From NCBI GenBank assembly GCA_963682175.1, contig OY821770.1, positions 18,320,501 through 18,384,500 on the forward strand: a stretch of DNA of 64,000 nt, written 5' to 3'. This stretch comes from Triglochin maritima (Eukaryota; Streptophyta; Magnoliopsida; Alismatales; Juncaginaceae). The notes under the pieces were generated by a model. The model did no database searches. It saw only the letters and a program-made list of their open reading frames with translations, and had not been told where the DNA came from. A program made the translations under genes and the position numbers. Shown in pieces: positions 1-12,466 of this stretch (position 1 is its first letter; each line of letters starts with the position of its first letter).

Positions 1-373
1 TATTTGGAGATCCCAATTGATTTTTCTTTAGAACTTTTCCAAATTAATATTTTGGTACTTGTAATTGCAGTCGGGTCCTCGACTCTTTGCAATTAAGTCC
101 CTGACTACTTTTGTGCTTAAGACCTTGGCATTTTTGTAATTAGGTCCTGAATGCTTTTATGCTTGAATGAACTTCCATTTGAACCCCGATAATCTTGACT
201 TGGTGTTCATGACAGAAATGAGTCTCTTGCACGCGTTTATGCTCGGGATATGGGTAATTTGCATTCAGGTCCCTGTATTCTCTAAATAAGACTAAACACA
301 TATCTTAGTAGCATTTATTGATATAAAATTAATCCAAACGAAAGACATATGATGCAATGTATGCAATGCATCA
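1..373 (-). repeat. Family-D Gypsy LTR, cut by window edge
   Basis: This stretch matches, with moderate divergence, the first part of the LTRs at 53776-55004 and 60028-61240, in the same orientation. It ends with the family terminus (plus-strand ...TGCAATGCATCA at 373), which is the LTR start on the minus strand. The bases after it return to the reverse-transcriptase coding sequence of element F, so this LTR is inserted in F's polymerase. The other end lies outside the window, so solo versus full element cannot be decided. Confidence 0.85.
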
Positions 374-842
374 TTGGTATAAGCTCATTATGCTCATTCT
401 CAACAACCATTACACCTGACTTCTTGAGAACCACATGGACATGACTCACCCACGAACTATCAGAAGTGGGATATATTATATCATGATCCAAGCACTTAAG
501 AAACTCCTTTCGGATGACTTCTTTCAGCACAGGATTCAATCTTCGCTGTGGGTCCCTGTGGGCCTAGAGTTCTCTTCTATGTGGATCCGATGCTGGACAA
601 TACCAGGGCTTATTCCCTTGATGTCCTTCAAGGACCACCCGATAGCCTCTTTGTTTCCAAAGAGCATTTTTTAAGGGCAGCCTCTTGATCTTTTGCAAGA
701 TCATAAGCACTAATGAGTGACAATGTCACATTATCCCCTAAAAAATGTATTTAAGGCTATCAGGTAGCAATTTAAGCTCGACCGGAGGTGGGTCATTGTT
801 GGATTCAGAGTTAATTTCAAGTGGCTCAAGGGCCACATGGTA
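374..842 (-). pseudogene. Gypsy pol fragment: linker and start of reverse transcriptase
   Basis: In minus-strand frames this reads as the region joining protease to reverse transcriptase in Athila/Tat Gypsy elements. It shows the linker motif VELKLLPDSLKY, then IGWSLKDIKGISPGI, then RRLNPVLKEVIRKE and IIYPTSDSSWVS, the conserved entry to RT. Frameshifts and stops separate the pieces. The reading stops where the family-D LTR ends at 373, before the catalytic YxDD motif. The other side ends at the AAGAG duplication (842-846) of solo LTR A1. Confidence 0.85.
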
Positions 843-846
843 AGAG

Positions 847-3027
847 TGTTGGATTTTTTGTCACCATGTATGTATATATTTTTTTAAAATTTTAATACAA
901 ACATACAAGATCGATTTCATATTTTCATTGATTTTACGTATATGTATTTGTTTATTCTAATATCATAAATTCCTACACATATTAAAATAAACAAAGGATA
1001 GACGATCATACCCAAAGGTTCTCTAAAACCTTTCAGAAGATCTGGAGTTTCGTTGCTCGTCGAATCGTCCGTGGATTCGCCTCCAAGTGTTCACCAAACT
1101 CTAAAGAAGATTAGAGAGAAAGGAGCTAGACAATCAATATCTAATTAAGCTTAGAATCTAGCTAATAACCCCTCTTTAAGCTCCTGAGATTTCTATCTCC
1201 AAAACTTAACACTATTAAGAGATTTTCGTGGTGGTTAAGGGAGAGATTAATGAGAGAGAGAATTTATGCATTAACATAAACAAGTAGGATGATGAGTCCT
1301 TTTATAGGCTCCCAAAACATGCTTATCAAGAACTATTCTTTAGTCATGATCTCTTGCTTATTCTCTCCTAAATTAATCTCAAATTGCCACATAAGCATCC
1401 TAAAAAAATGTTTGATTAAATATGGAATTAATCCAACCCATGATCTAATTATTCTCTTAATAATTCAGGCAAAAATCGTAATGTTCGGTTGACCGAGAAT
1501 TCTTCTCGGCGAACCGAACCATTCGGTTTTGACACATGTTCGGATGACCGTGAGCTAGACGGTCGACCGAATATGCATGAGAAAAATTCTCTAGAAAAAT
1601 TTGGACGATCCGCGTCTTGCTCCGATCGACCGTTGACCCACAAAAATTTCTCCTGGCAAATGTTCATCGGACGACCGTGTCATATTCGGTCTACCGAAAA
1701 TATCCCAAGATATCTCCTGGATATTTTCTCTCGGTTGACCGTTCACGCTTGGTTGACCAAACCCAATTGTCCAGGCACTTCAGACAATTTTGGTCAACCA
1801 ATTGTGTTTACCCGTTCCCCGTTCGGTTGACCCTTCCGAAGACACTTCGGTCGACCGAACCCTAAACGGTTTACCGTGTTTGACCCCAATTTTGCCTTTG
1901 TCAAAATTTGGATTTATTTCCAACAAAATTTGATCTTTTTAGGGTTTTTAGAAAATTCATATCTTATGTAATATTAAATTATTATACCCCATAATATAGA
2001 CACCTCATATGAATTTATTATGATTCTAATTATGTCAATTCTCATGACATATTGATTTTATTTATTCACCACATGTGTCCATTTTCACATGAAACCCGAC
2101 ACATCATATGAACTCAAAATCAAGCTTTTTGTTTCCCAGTTTTGTGGTGTGACCTATAGGAGGATCTAAGCCAAATTGACAGTGATATTAAACACTTAAT
2201 ATCTCAAACTATAAGCGATATCTAGCTACACATTATAGTTACCCAATTAGCATAGATGTCTTTGTTCCACTCGAACTAAAACACGATCCATTTAGTGATG
2301 TAAGTGCACCACTTGTGTCCATCCATTGTCTCGTGATATTAAGAATATATACAAAGTATAAATGTTTCACCTTTGTATTATATTCATTTCTTGATCTCTT
2401 TAAGCTAATTATAACTTTGTAACGTAACTCAAGTTACATTGTACACATTATAATTTTGCTTTATCAAAGAGCCCACTAATATCATCACTCAATTAAGAGG
2501 GGCAATGATAATCGTTTGACTAGCTATCTTTTCCAGCACAAGTCATGTTCAACCAATTATTTCCTTTATCACTATACTCATTGATAGCTTTTGACAATAA
2601 TCAAATTAAGCATTTCTTGAGTGAAAAGATATAAGTCTCATATCTTAGGATCCGAGACACAATAAAACATTAATGACACGAAACACAATTCCATAATGTT
2701 TTACTTGTTAGGTCTATTCAATATATAAAAGTAATCTTTTCCTCTTTTATATACTCGTGTCGTCAGTTATTTGTAGAGCTACAACAATCGATGACCAACA
2801 CGACAATCTTATCTCGATGATTAATGTTTCGTGTTAATTACCACGATTGTGAATAACTTTTGATTAATGTAAACCATTATCTTTTAGAGCTCTACGGTTA
2901 AGGACCAAACGCATCTTCCTTAACACTTCCAAAAGATAAATACCAAAATCAAGGAACAAAATGTTTGCACATCCAATTCATAACAATTGACATATAAAAG
3001 TAAAACTTTTAGAACACATTCCTTTCA
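847..3027. repeat. Solo LTR A1 (family A), TSD AAGAG
   Basis: This 2181-bp unit begins TGTTGGATTTTTTG and ends ACATTCCTTTCA (TG...CA). It is flanked by an exact AAGAG duplication at 842-846 and 3028-3032. It aligns along its whole length with 24530-26702 and with 43357-47846 once the insertion in the latter is removed. It has no coding capacity, and a solo LTR left by LTR-LTR recombination is the simplest reading. Positions 1486-1870 hold a cluster of CGGTCGACCG-like palindromes. The superfamily cannot be told from the LTR alone. Confidence 0.88.
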
Positions 3028-3032
3028 AAGAG

Positions 3033-4905
3033 AAGCAGGCACCCAGATGTGCCTCCTCATCCAGAAGTTCACAGGCGGATCCCTTAAAATCATCTCCAAT
3101 CGCAACCTGGTCATTAGGCACCTCAATAATATGTCGATGTGAGTCGAACATGCCCAATGACTCAAACTCATCCGTGTCCTAAATCCAATAGCTTGAGAAA
3201 TTGTCACATTACTGATCGTGCAAGAAACAGTTGGACAATCGGGGTCATTGTATTTAACTTGCATGGGTTGTGTCAATACCGAACTTACATGGGTTGCATG
3301 GGTTGGGAACTTTTGTTCTCCTCTTAACGGTATAAAGGTCCTTAAGGAACTTGACATACGACGAGATTTGTTGATCAACATCCAACAATGTAATGTTCAC
3401 CTTGACTTGCCTAAGTACCTCAACGATTTTGTCACAATGCTCATCGCGTTTTTTAGTCAACATATGAGGGAATGGTGCCTTGGGGACATAACTATCACAA
3501 GGAGGAGTCTCAGAAATGGGTTCCTGGAAAGACTCACAATCCTCGGAAGAGTCACCAACAGGGTTGGATGCAGGCATTTCCACATTGTTGTTAACAACCA
3601 CTCCCGATCTTAAGGTATGGACAATATTTGCATGTTGGGAATTGTCATCTTCAACACTGTGCACAGTTTGCCTAGCTTGAGCAGGTTGACCCCTATGATT
3701 TACCACAAGTTGACTTGGCAACTGACTAACATGCACTTCCAAAGCTTTGAAAGAACTTTTCCTGCTCTGCATGAACGCTTGAAGGGTTTGATCAGTAGAG
3801 GGGTCCTTTGGGTCAACCCGTTGGGGTAGTGGAGTTTGGTTAGAATAACCTAACGATGAGGCCTGAGGAGGTTGGTAAGTATGGTGTTGAGACCTTTGAT
3901 GTGGGGGTTGGTAGGTCGCCGATGGGCGTGGAGGGTGATAAGGTGGAGGTTGAGCGCACAAGCTCTGACCGTGGCCCCACCAGACCCCCAAGAGAAGTTA
4001 GGGTGGTTGCGTCATCCCGGGTTGTAGGAGTGACTGTATGGGTCATTACAAGACCTCTGTTGATACATCGCATTTGCATGCTCAGTATCCCTTGGAGCGT
4101 AAGCACATTCCAAGTCATCATGTCCTATAAGTCCACACCTACTGCATGCGGGAGTAGCGACCTAAGCTACAAGAGCTCGGTCCAACTCTAAAGTCTCGCT
4201 CCTACGCATGACAACAACCATTTTCGTCTCAGACGGGATAGTTGACTCAACTTGATATGATTCAGCTCGACCAGAAGACTTGGCGGCTGGTGGCTCTCTC
4301 ATGGTATCCCACTCAAAGGTGCGTTCAACCATTATTTCAAAAGTGTCTCACGCCTCATCGATGGGTTTCATTTGGAAATCACCCTGACACATCTACTCCA
4401 ACAATGTACGGGTGTTGTAGTTGAGGCCCTCATAAACAATCTGGCACAACTGCCATAGCTCAAGACCATGATGAGGGCACTGCTGGAGAATGTCTTTCAA
4501 CCTCTCAAAGAAAGCATGAAAAGATTCTGTCTCAGTCTGATACATTTGATGTATCTGGTGTTGTATCTGTTGAGTTTTCCTTTGAGAGAAAAATCTCTTC
4601 AAAAATACGGTCACAAAGTTATCCCAAGACCGAATAGAGCTAGTCGGGAGGTTGTACATCCATTTCTTTGTATTATCCTTCAACGCGAAAGAAATCATCC
4701 TCAACCGGACTGAATCCTCGTTAAGATGTCAAAGCTTGAACATGGAGCATACCTTCTCGAATTCACGTATAAAAATATAAGGATCCTCCTTATTAGCAGT
4801 GAAGGTTGGAAGCATGCTCACACATTGAGTGCCAAGCAAGTGAGCCAAGATCTGGAGATCTCGTTTCTCCTACTATCGACAAAGTGGGCAACACCAATCA
4901 GGCTA
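3033..4905 (-). pseudogene. Gypsy gag-protease pseudogene of element F
   Basis: Gag would package the element RNA into virus-like particles and the protease would mature it. On the minus strand, the retrotransposon gag domain is clear around 4704-4393 (WMYNLPTSSIRSWDNF, CPHHGLELWQLCQIVYEGL). A CCHC zinc knuckle, CSRCGLIGHDDLEC, follows near 4150-4110, then a proline-rich linker and the YVPKAPFPHMLTKK and QVKVNITLLDVDQQI motifs seen upstream of protease in this clade. Frameshifts break it near 4720, 4390 and 3350. An in-frame TGA at 4014-4012 follows the knuckle in YNPG-stop-RNHPNFSW, where relatives usually have Trp. The protease core appears deleted, so the protein is non-functional. Confidence 0.87.
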
Positions 4906-5068
4906 TGACGGTCATGACCGGATCACTTTCCTAATGCACCCGAGTCCTAGTGGTCAATGTCTACTTGATTTTAGATTAAGGCTTTTGATTAAGAGTGATT
5001 TTTGAGGCTAAGGAAAGGGTGATGAAATCCCCCACCTTATCTTGTATGAGACAACCCCTCCTTAGTAA
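4906..5068 (-). other. Leader between gag and 5' LTR of element F
   Basis: This non-coding segment is diverged from, but recognisably related to, the leader of element D near 59220-59350 (shared words around GAGTCC, GGTCAATGTCTA and AAGGGTGATGAAAT). This supports F and D belonging to the same broad Gypsy lineage. No tRNA-Asp-type primer site like the one in D was found at the LTR boundary. Confidence 0.6.
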
Positions 5069-5290
5069 TGTTTTGAACTTAAGCTAGCAAGTGCACGACC
5101 GTGATGGAGTGGTGGCAAGTACGGGTCGATCCACATGGTGGTGTGTCGATTCTGGTTCGTTCGAAGGCAAGTAGGAAAAGAGGGGAGAAGAAGTTGAGTA
5201 CACTAAACTAGACTATACTATGCTACGCTAGTAAGCAACAAACAAAGGCGACGAAAGCAAGCAACAATGAAACTAAACTAACTAATAAAG

Positions 5291-8200
5291 TGATGCATTG
5301 CATACATTGCATCATATGTCTTTCATTTAGATTACTTTTACATCAATAAATGCTACTAAGGTATGTGTTTAGTCTTATTTACAGAATACAGGGACCTGAA
5401 TGCAATTTACCAACATCCCGAGCATAGACGCATGCAAAAGATTCATTTCTATCATAAAGACCAAGTTCAAGTTTATCGGGTTACAAATGGAAATGTATCC
5501 AAGCATAAAAGCATTCAAGTCCTAATTGCAAAAAGAACAAGGACATAAGCACAAAAGTAACCAGGGACTTAACTGCAAAAAGTCAAGGACCTAATTGCAA
5601 ATCACGAGTAGCTTTTATTCTCTTGGAGAAAATATATAGAAAAATCAATGAATATCTCCAAATATGTGAAGGAATTAATCCGGAGTTCAAAAGAATGGAA
5701 AGAATCAATCCAGACGCGCAAAGAAGGATCAAATCATACCATAAACATTCAACCAAAATCTGGACAAAATCAGGCCAGATTGTGCGGCGTTTCCGACACA
5801 CCAGCCAGTTGGTTGGAGAGTTTGGATTGATGATCATAACTTCAACACCGCAACGAGAGAAACTCCTCTTCCGTTGCCCCTTAATTCCCAAACTCTCGAG
5901 AGGTTCAAGCTCTTTCAGTTTGATCCTTTGAACGAGACGCCTTTGCGTCCAATTCATGAACCTCTCAATTCATCTAGCGCTTTTTGTGAAGACGGCCCAC
6001 ACATGCATTTTCTGGCCCCACGTGGTGTCATGTTTCCTTTTCAGGTGCACTGACCCACTCTTGAAGTTTCCATTTGATGTCTCTTGACAAATGAAGATGG
6101 GAACTTATGTTTGTACATAGTTATATATATAATAAATAAATAAACAATTGTTGTATTTATCCCTTCTTTAGTATCTCACAGGTTTTTGAGGGAATTCGGG
6201 TTTTTTTTCCATCAACAAAGCCATGAACTTTCCTTTGTACTTCACGTTGGTGAGATCTTTCCTTTTTTATGCATCAATCCATGTAGTATCTTGCTCACAT
6301 TCATTGAGGACAATGCATGATTTAGGTGTGGGGGGGTGTTTATGTATATATTTATCTATATATTCTGTCTTTTATTATAAAAAAAAAATTAATGTTTCAT
6401 GACATAGCTTAAGATTGAACTGCTAAAACCCGTGTACAAATTGCATTGAGTTTTTGTTCTTTATTATATAGTTCTGCTTGTAGAAATTGTGACATAAATC
6501 TAAGTTCCAAAGAAATAACCCATTGCCCTTTAAGACATGTATGCACTTAAATTGGATGAATCAAATCTTTGAAGTGGTTGATAAAAAGCAGAGGTTGAGG
6601 AAAATATACCGGGAAGTGTGGACTTCTAATAGCAATTAAGCCTGGAGGAAAATAAAAATAAAAATAAAGGAATAAAGTGAAGAAAACACATGTTGCAAAA
6701 TGATTACAAAAGCCCAAGCCTTTGAGTCACTGATCCGTAGGGGTATCTTGAAACCCGGTAACTTGAGTCTAGTAGCTCGGGATTATCGACCAAACTCGCT
6801 ACACAAATGCAAAAATGGTAAAAGTGTCAAAAAGCAAATGTGTTGAATCACGGAAGAAAAGACAAGAAAAAAAATAATAATACGCAAGGCCCAAAGCTAA
6901 AAGAATGATCCATGCCATGGTTGATCCGAATGATACTTCACCACCAGAGGAGGCGTGCAAAATAATTCAAGTGATAAACATGTGTAAAAGGGTTAGTGGT
7001 GTGAATGTTGGAGGAACAAAGACCAAGTCATATTTTTAATGAGTTAGATTTATATAATGCGCATGCAAGAATTCTCAGTGATATGTATATGGTTGAGGTA
7101 GGGACATTGAGAACTATTAATGAAATGTTAATTCAGGATTTTGTGGGTATATCCGCTGAAAACCCTCAGGAGACAACACTCCTCCCCCTTGGCAACAAGG
7201 AGGTTTAAAGGCTTGTTGCACATGCTAAGTGCAACCGTGATTCCTACGAAAGTGAGTTAGGATTTCCCTGTTTTCATTTTTCTTATATTCTGTTTTGCTA
7301 GGGACTAGCAAAATCTAGGTGTGGGGGTATTTGATGCATTGCATACATTGCATCATATGTCTTTCATTTAGATTACTTTTACATCAATAAATGCTACTAA
7401 GGTATGTGTTTAGTCTTATTTACAGAATACAGGGACCTGAATGCAATTTACCCACATCCCGAGCATAGACGCGTGCAAAAGATTCATTTCTATCATAAAG
7501 ACCAAGTTCAAGTTTATCGGGTTACAAATGGAAATGTATCCAAGCATAAAAGCATTCAAGTCCTAATTGCAAAAAGAACAAGGACATAAGCACAAAAGTA
7601 ACCAGGGACTTAACTGCAAAAAGTCAAGGACCTAATTGCAAATCACGAGTAGCTTTTATTCTCTTGGAGAAAATATATAGAAAAATCAATGAATATCTCC
7701 AAATATGTGAAGGAATTAATCCGGAGTTCAAAAGAATGGAAAGAATCAATCCAGACGCGCAAAGAATGATCAAATCATACCATAAACATTCAACCAAAAT
7801 CCGGACAAAATCAGGCCAGATTGTGCGGCGTTTCCGCCGCACCACACATGCAATATGTGGCGTTTCCGCCGCCCAAGCATCGATCCGTGTGCTCCAATTT
7901 CGTCCAGTCGTGTCTGGACACGTGTACTTTCCAATATTATACCTAGATCCCTTGTAGCAACTATAAATAGACCCGAGAACGATGTTAGAAGGGTCCTTAG
8001 TCTTTGGTTGTAATTTTTATTCTTAATCTTAGTTTTGTATTCTTCTTTTCATTAATAAAATTCTGTCTTTTATTTCTTACTTTTAGTTTTTTTTTTGTAA
8101 TGTCTCAAGGACCCCTTCTTCCTCCCTCTATGAGTTTCTAACTCCTTCCAAAGGGTGGAGGTGACGGATTAGGGTGAAGAGAAGATGAATGAATGTTATT

Positions 8201-8560
8201 ATTTTAATTTCGTGTTAGTATATTTTGATTACTTGAGTTTGTGTTAAATCATTTATCATGTAATGCTTTATAACTAATATGATTTATTATAAGTTTCTAA
8301 ATTCTCTAATCTAAACCTTAAATCTAATCCTCCACCCAAAGAATTCACTTCTTTGTTCTTGCTTTAGTTTTAATTGTTTTTGTTTCTTGCTTTAAATAAC
8401 TAAAACCCAAAAATCTCAAAACCAAACTTATTTCTTCTCTCCTTCTTTCCCCCAATCGAAATCACACTAATAACAAAATCTCTCCCTCCTTGTGTTCGAC
8501 CCGTATTTGCCACGTCTTCATTGACACCGTGCACTTGCGGTATAAATAAAATTCTCATCA
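5291..8560 (+). mobile_element. Internally deleted family-D Gypsy element (D2), TSD TAAAG
   Basis: The element is bounded by exact TAAAG duplications (5286-5290 and 8561-8565). It starts TGATGCATTGCATACATT and ends AAAATTCTCATCA. The 5' LTR is kept only to about 5796, where homology breaks inside a GCGGC palindrome. After about 490 bp not found elsewhere here, 6296-7330 matches, in reverse complement, the 3' internal part of element D (55005-56060), including the purine tract CTAGGTGTGGGGGTAT. A full 3' LTR follows (about 7330-8560). No gag or pol remains. It could only move with proteins from a partner. Confidence 0.87.
7825..7872. repeat. Paired GC palindrome of family-D LTR
   Basis: GCGGCGTTTCCGCCGC at 7825-7840 is followed by a one-base variant at 7857-7872. 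The start-to-start distance is 32 bp, the same as in the LTR at 54466 and the leader at 59820. Confidence 0.8.
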
Positions 8561-9705
8561 TAAAGCAAGCTGGAATTTAGGAATGGAAACCCTTAAGGGG
8601 TGGAGTGTGTGTACACATGAAATAAGTGGTGATGAATGCATTCAATAGAGCACAAGTGTAGGTAGTGTTGTTATGCATAGAAAGTACCTAATGACAAGAC
8701 CTATCATCCAAATCACTAACCTAGTTGATTTATATGAGCATAAACAAGTTTGTTATTAAGAACCTAAACAAGCATGACATATGCCTAATGAATATGGTAG
8801 AAACCATCAAGTTAAGTATTCTCTCATATTCAAACAAGCATACTCATATTTATCACATAAAACATCATATAACATTCATTCCATTCTACATGACATGTAT
8901 AAACATCAATTCCACCTCCAAAGGGTAATGGAACTACTCACACATTATTAAGATAACATTCATATTATGGAATGAAAATATGTTAATTAACTCTACGAAG
9001 ATTAAAACAACGAAATTAACTAAGCATGCAAGACTTAAAAGAAACAACAAGAAATTAACAAAACATTCTTTATTGATCATTCACATTACAAGTAACATCT
9101 CTCCACCATAGTTTTGCTCCAAGGCTTTACTCCTAGTAGAGAGAATGACCACCAAGAGAGGACATGTATTACAAAGGAGGAGGAAGAGTTCTATTTATAG
9201 TCATAGAAAAAGGTAACCCAGGACAATCCCCCGGTATGTGACTAATTGCATACTATAAATGAACATAAAATAACATAATCCATGACCCGACTAAGACACA
9301 CATAATTTAAGGCCATATGGACCGCTGATTGGCAGTCTGGATGGCTCTGATCGAGTCTGGATTTTGGTAGCTTGGTTCTGGCTTGATTTCTTGATGTTTG
9401 ATGAACCCGGTTCGGTTGTTGATGGTTAGGCCCGGATCTAAGCCAAGATACTCCTCATGATGGTGTGGAGCTTTTTGATTTGCTCATTGGTCATTTTGAT
9501 TTTACATCAGGGTCATTCTCTCTTGCATATCAGTCCATAAGTCTTGCAACTTAGTCATTTTCCTTGCTTTTAAGTCATTTTTGAGTCTCTTCTTCTCAAA
9601 TATGTTTATTCTTGAAACTTAAACATAAAACTTGTTACGTAACATTGCTTAGGCTAAAAATAAAGGATATAAGACACAAATATATGCATGATATGATGTC
9701 AATCA

Positions 9706-10626
9706 AACTTCCTTGGAATCATGTCTCCGGACTCTCCACATTCCTTGACTCCTTGGTATCAAGCTGTAGGATGATGAGTAAAGTTATCAAAAAAATATAG
9801 TAATAAATCTACTTTATGTTAAATGAAAGGATTTGAATATCCACAAACTTGCATGAGAATTCATTCCTTCTTCGAATGAGTTATCAACATCAACAATTTC
9901 ACTGTCACTCGTTTGAAAGGCCACTACATTTTGTGTGCGTTTGTCGATATCTTCATCTATTTTGGATCACCTAGTTAAAAGCCATTCCAAGTTTAACAAG
10001 CGTGAATATGAAAATTCGACCAAAATTCACTGCAATTCGTAGAAAAGAAACCCTTGAGACCGACAAATAAAGACGTTCAAATCCATCCACCGACAACTAC
10101 AATTGAAAATCAAACCAACTGAAAATATGGACAAATATGATTAAATGCTCGGTATGCAAGAAAAAGATAGTTATTTACATGAAGTTGTAGAATTATACAT
10201 GATCCGCTAAATCATTACTTTAGTTAAACTTAGACGTGGGAAGAGATTGTTTGGAAAGCCTTGGAATTCAAGATCATGGGCTTGGTGTGAAAGAAAAAAA
10301 TTAAGCCCAATAAATATCCCAAAACCCAAAATCTAAAACATTAAGTAAGATTGTATCATTGTAGTGACTGATTTTACCCGTCACACACTATAGGAATGTA
10401 GGATGATAAACATTATGAGAAAAAACCCAAAATCTAAAACATTTAGTAAGATTGTAGTGACTAATTTTACTCATCAAACAATGCGGGATGATATGCGGGA
10501 TGATAAACATGCAAGTAAAAAATGGGGAAGAATGACTACAACATTATAATGTCTTTAATTCAACAACAAATAAAAATGATAGCATGTCTTCTACTTTCCC
10601 TTTCATAATAATCACTTAGGCTTCAT
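9706..10626. other. Unassigned intergenic stretch
   Basis: No coding sequence or known element is recognised between element F and the Copia tail. The stretch is AT-rich and holds one imperfect tandem duplication, listed separately. Confidence 0.6.
10321..10511. repeat. Imperfect tandem duplication, about 90-100 bp units
   Basis: Two adjacent units share CCCAAAATCTAAAACATT, AGTAAGATTG, TAGTGACT and GGATGATAAACAT in the same order (about 10321-10412 and 10422-10511). The second unit also has an internal GCGGGATGATAT doublet. Confidence 0.75.
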
Positions 10627-10859
10627 TTGGTTGATAATTATATTTTCTTTATTAAAAAATCTAAACCTAAGCCTAAGGAATGTAATAACGTAATTTCATT
10701 TCACAGTTTGGGTAGAAGGAAATGTGGATCAAAATGGAGGGACTTGAGGAGTGATCAAGGGCGTCGAGGACGGGTTTGGGGGAACATTTACATGCATAGT
10801 TTACATCTAGAAATTTCAAGTATTAAGATATAAGTTGTCATCATAAAAAATGGGGAGAT
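10627..10859 (+). mobile_element. 3' internal tail and polypurine tract of a Copia element
   Basis: Just before LTR B1 the sequence reads TTGTCATCATAAAAAATGGGGAGAT and then TGTTGG (quoted here in two blocks). This arrangement of a TTGTCATC word and a G-rich purine tract abutting TGTTGG is typical of the 3' end of plant Copia elements, and the mirror image occurs at 14197-14225. A 68-codon frame at 10627-10833 covers this tail but resembles no known protein. Confidence 0.65.
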
Positions 10860-12330
10860 TGTTGGCCTTTTGACTTTAATCTATGTTTTGATGATTTAAT
10901 CAGCCTAATCTTAATTACAATCAATGTAGAGTAGCACACATTATGTATGACATATATATTGTATTGCTAACTTCTACAGGTGATCAAGACTCAAGGAAGA
11001 AATGAAATCAAGTCAAGACATGTAATCAAGCTATTGAAGACATGTAATTTGTATTTCTTTTGAGTCTTAGGAACTTTGTGTAATTGAGCATACAAGAGCT
11101 AAAAACAACTTAAACACATACTAGGTTCCTTAGAGAAGTCACACACAAAATCTCATAACATTTGGACTTCAATAGGTCACCTAAAACTTAGAGCGAAAAT
11201 TACTAAACCTAAACTTAAGCTTTCTGAGCTAAATCGGTCGACCGAAACAAGATTTATGTTCGACCGGTTTGGTCCATTTATTTTGTTATAACCAATAGTG
11301 ATTTATCGGTCGACCGATGCAAGCCTTTTGTTCGACCGTCTACACGTGTCAAGTGACCGTCAGACTGGTCTTATTCTACAACGGTCGGATTTCCTAAACC
11401 CCAGAATTCAAGTGTTCATCAGTAGACCGTATACCTAGTTTCGGTCGACCAGACATTAGTGTTTTCTAAAACCCCAAACTGCCTGTTAGTTTTCGATCGA
11501 ACGTTTCCAAGAAACCGGTCGATTGAACCTAGACTTTTTCTTGAACCCGGAAGTGCCTGAATATTTCCGGTTAAACCAACTTTTCGCTTAGTTCGATCGA
11601 TCCATCTTATACTCAACCGATCCCCAATTTAATTCGACCATTCACTTAAGTGAACTTAAGTTATAGCGATATTTGATTGACCGGTCGACCAGTATGCCCG
11701 ATTCAGTCGACCGAATTTGTTCTCAACTGTGACATGCACTTCACTGTTTTGTGTTTCTTACACAACCACTTACCTCTTTAGTCACAATGGCTATAACCTT
11801 CTTAGTGCTTATATATAGATGTTTCAAATCTTGTTTAGAACATCTCTCCCACTACTATTTGCCTCCTACTTTAGAGAGATTATTCAAAACACTCCAAACC
11901 TTCAAATTCACACTTTAGTCTTAATTCCTATCTTACTCAAGAGTGCTCAAAGTTAGAGTGTCCATACTTTTGGTTACTACTTGTTGTCAAGAAGTTGTAA
12001 AGGTTTCGGTGAAAGCCCGAAGCATCCCTCTTGGATTGTGAGAGGAGCCAAGCTCGGCGAGGGTTGTTCGCGAGCTTGAAGATTGTAAAGGCATCGTCTC
12101 CCGGCCCCGAATGGGGAGCGGATAGTGAAGTTGTGAGTGAAGCTCGAAGTTTCGAGCGGAGCTTGCAAGAGAGGACGTAGGCGGGTGACCGAACCTCTGT
12201 AAAATCCCCAAGTCCATCTTTTGGTTTGCATTGTCTTCCTTACTTGTTTTTATTTTTATTCCGCTGCATCTTTGATTGATTAAGCAAATAGGGGATTAGT
12301 TTTCAAAAGTGATTAGAAGTAAGACATTCA
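10860..12330 (+). repeat. Copia 3' LTR B1
   Basis: The LTR begins TGTTGGCCTTTTGAC directly after the purine tract. It matches LTR B2 (52400-53775 continuing at 61241) through most of its length: the GGTGATCAAGACTCAA block, a palindrome-rich middle, a TATATATAG promoter-like site near 11812, and a distal GAAGCATCCCTC...GAGCGGAGCTTGCAAGA region typical of Copia LTRs. The 3' end is not sharp; homology with B2 fades around 12300, so the end is approximate. CGGTCGACCG-type pairs lie at 11235/11257 and 11307/11329. Confidence 0.75.
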
Positions 12331-12466
12331 TGATCCTACAGAGATGGGAGTCGATGTCGGAGGAGATGGCGGTGTTGGTGGAGATGTCGGCTGCGAGCAT
12401 GCGAGAAAATGAGATGGGGTTTGATAGGGTTAGGTTTTTTTAACATGTATATATATATGTATATAT

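Larger units (their letters stand above)
374..9705 (-). mobile_element. Element F: decayed Ty3/Gypsy (Athila/Tat-like) retrotransposon
   Basis: The element reads right to left: 5' LTR (9705-5069), leader (5068-4906), gag with zinc knuckle (about 4905-4012), gag-to-protease linker (to about 3033), then a protease-RT linker and the start of RT (842-374). Later insertions are a family-D LTR in RT (1-373), solo LTR A1 (847-3027, TSD AAGAG) and a family-D deletion derivative in the 5' LTR (5291-8560, TSD TAAAG). The LTR belongs to family E. No Athila-type PBS is seen next to the LTR, so the leader is probably deleted. The coding region has many frameshifts and stops, and most of the protease appears deleted. 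This is an old, dead copy. Confidence 0.85.
5069..9705 (-). repeat. 5' LTR of element F (family E), split by nested element
   Basis: The LTR runs 5069-5290 and resumes at 8566-9705, about 1.36 kb once the nested element (5291-8560) and its duplication are removed. It is homologous, in reverse orientation, to the solo LTRs at 38203-39735 and 48846-50438. Shared features are the terminal AAGTGCACGACC block with GTACGGGTCGA, the simple promoter-like middle and the far end reading ATGATGTCAATCA. One degenerate copy of the family palindrome (GACCGCTGATTGGCAGTC) lies near 9320. No matching TSD flanks it, as expected for one end of a complete element. Confidence 0.8.

Noticed and set aside
1489..1830. 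113-codon open frame
   Set aside because: It is in solo LTR A1 and driven by the palindrome cluster; it is not conserved as a frame in A2 or A3.
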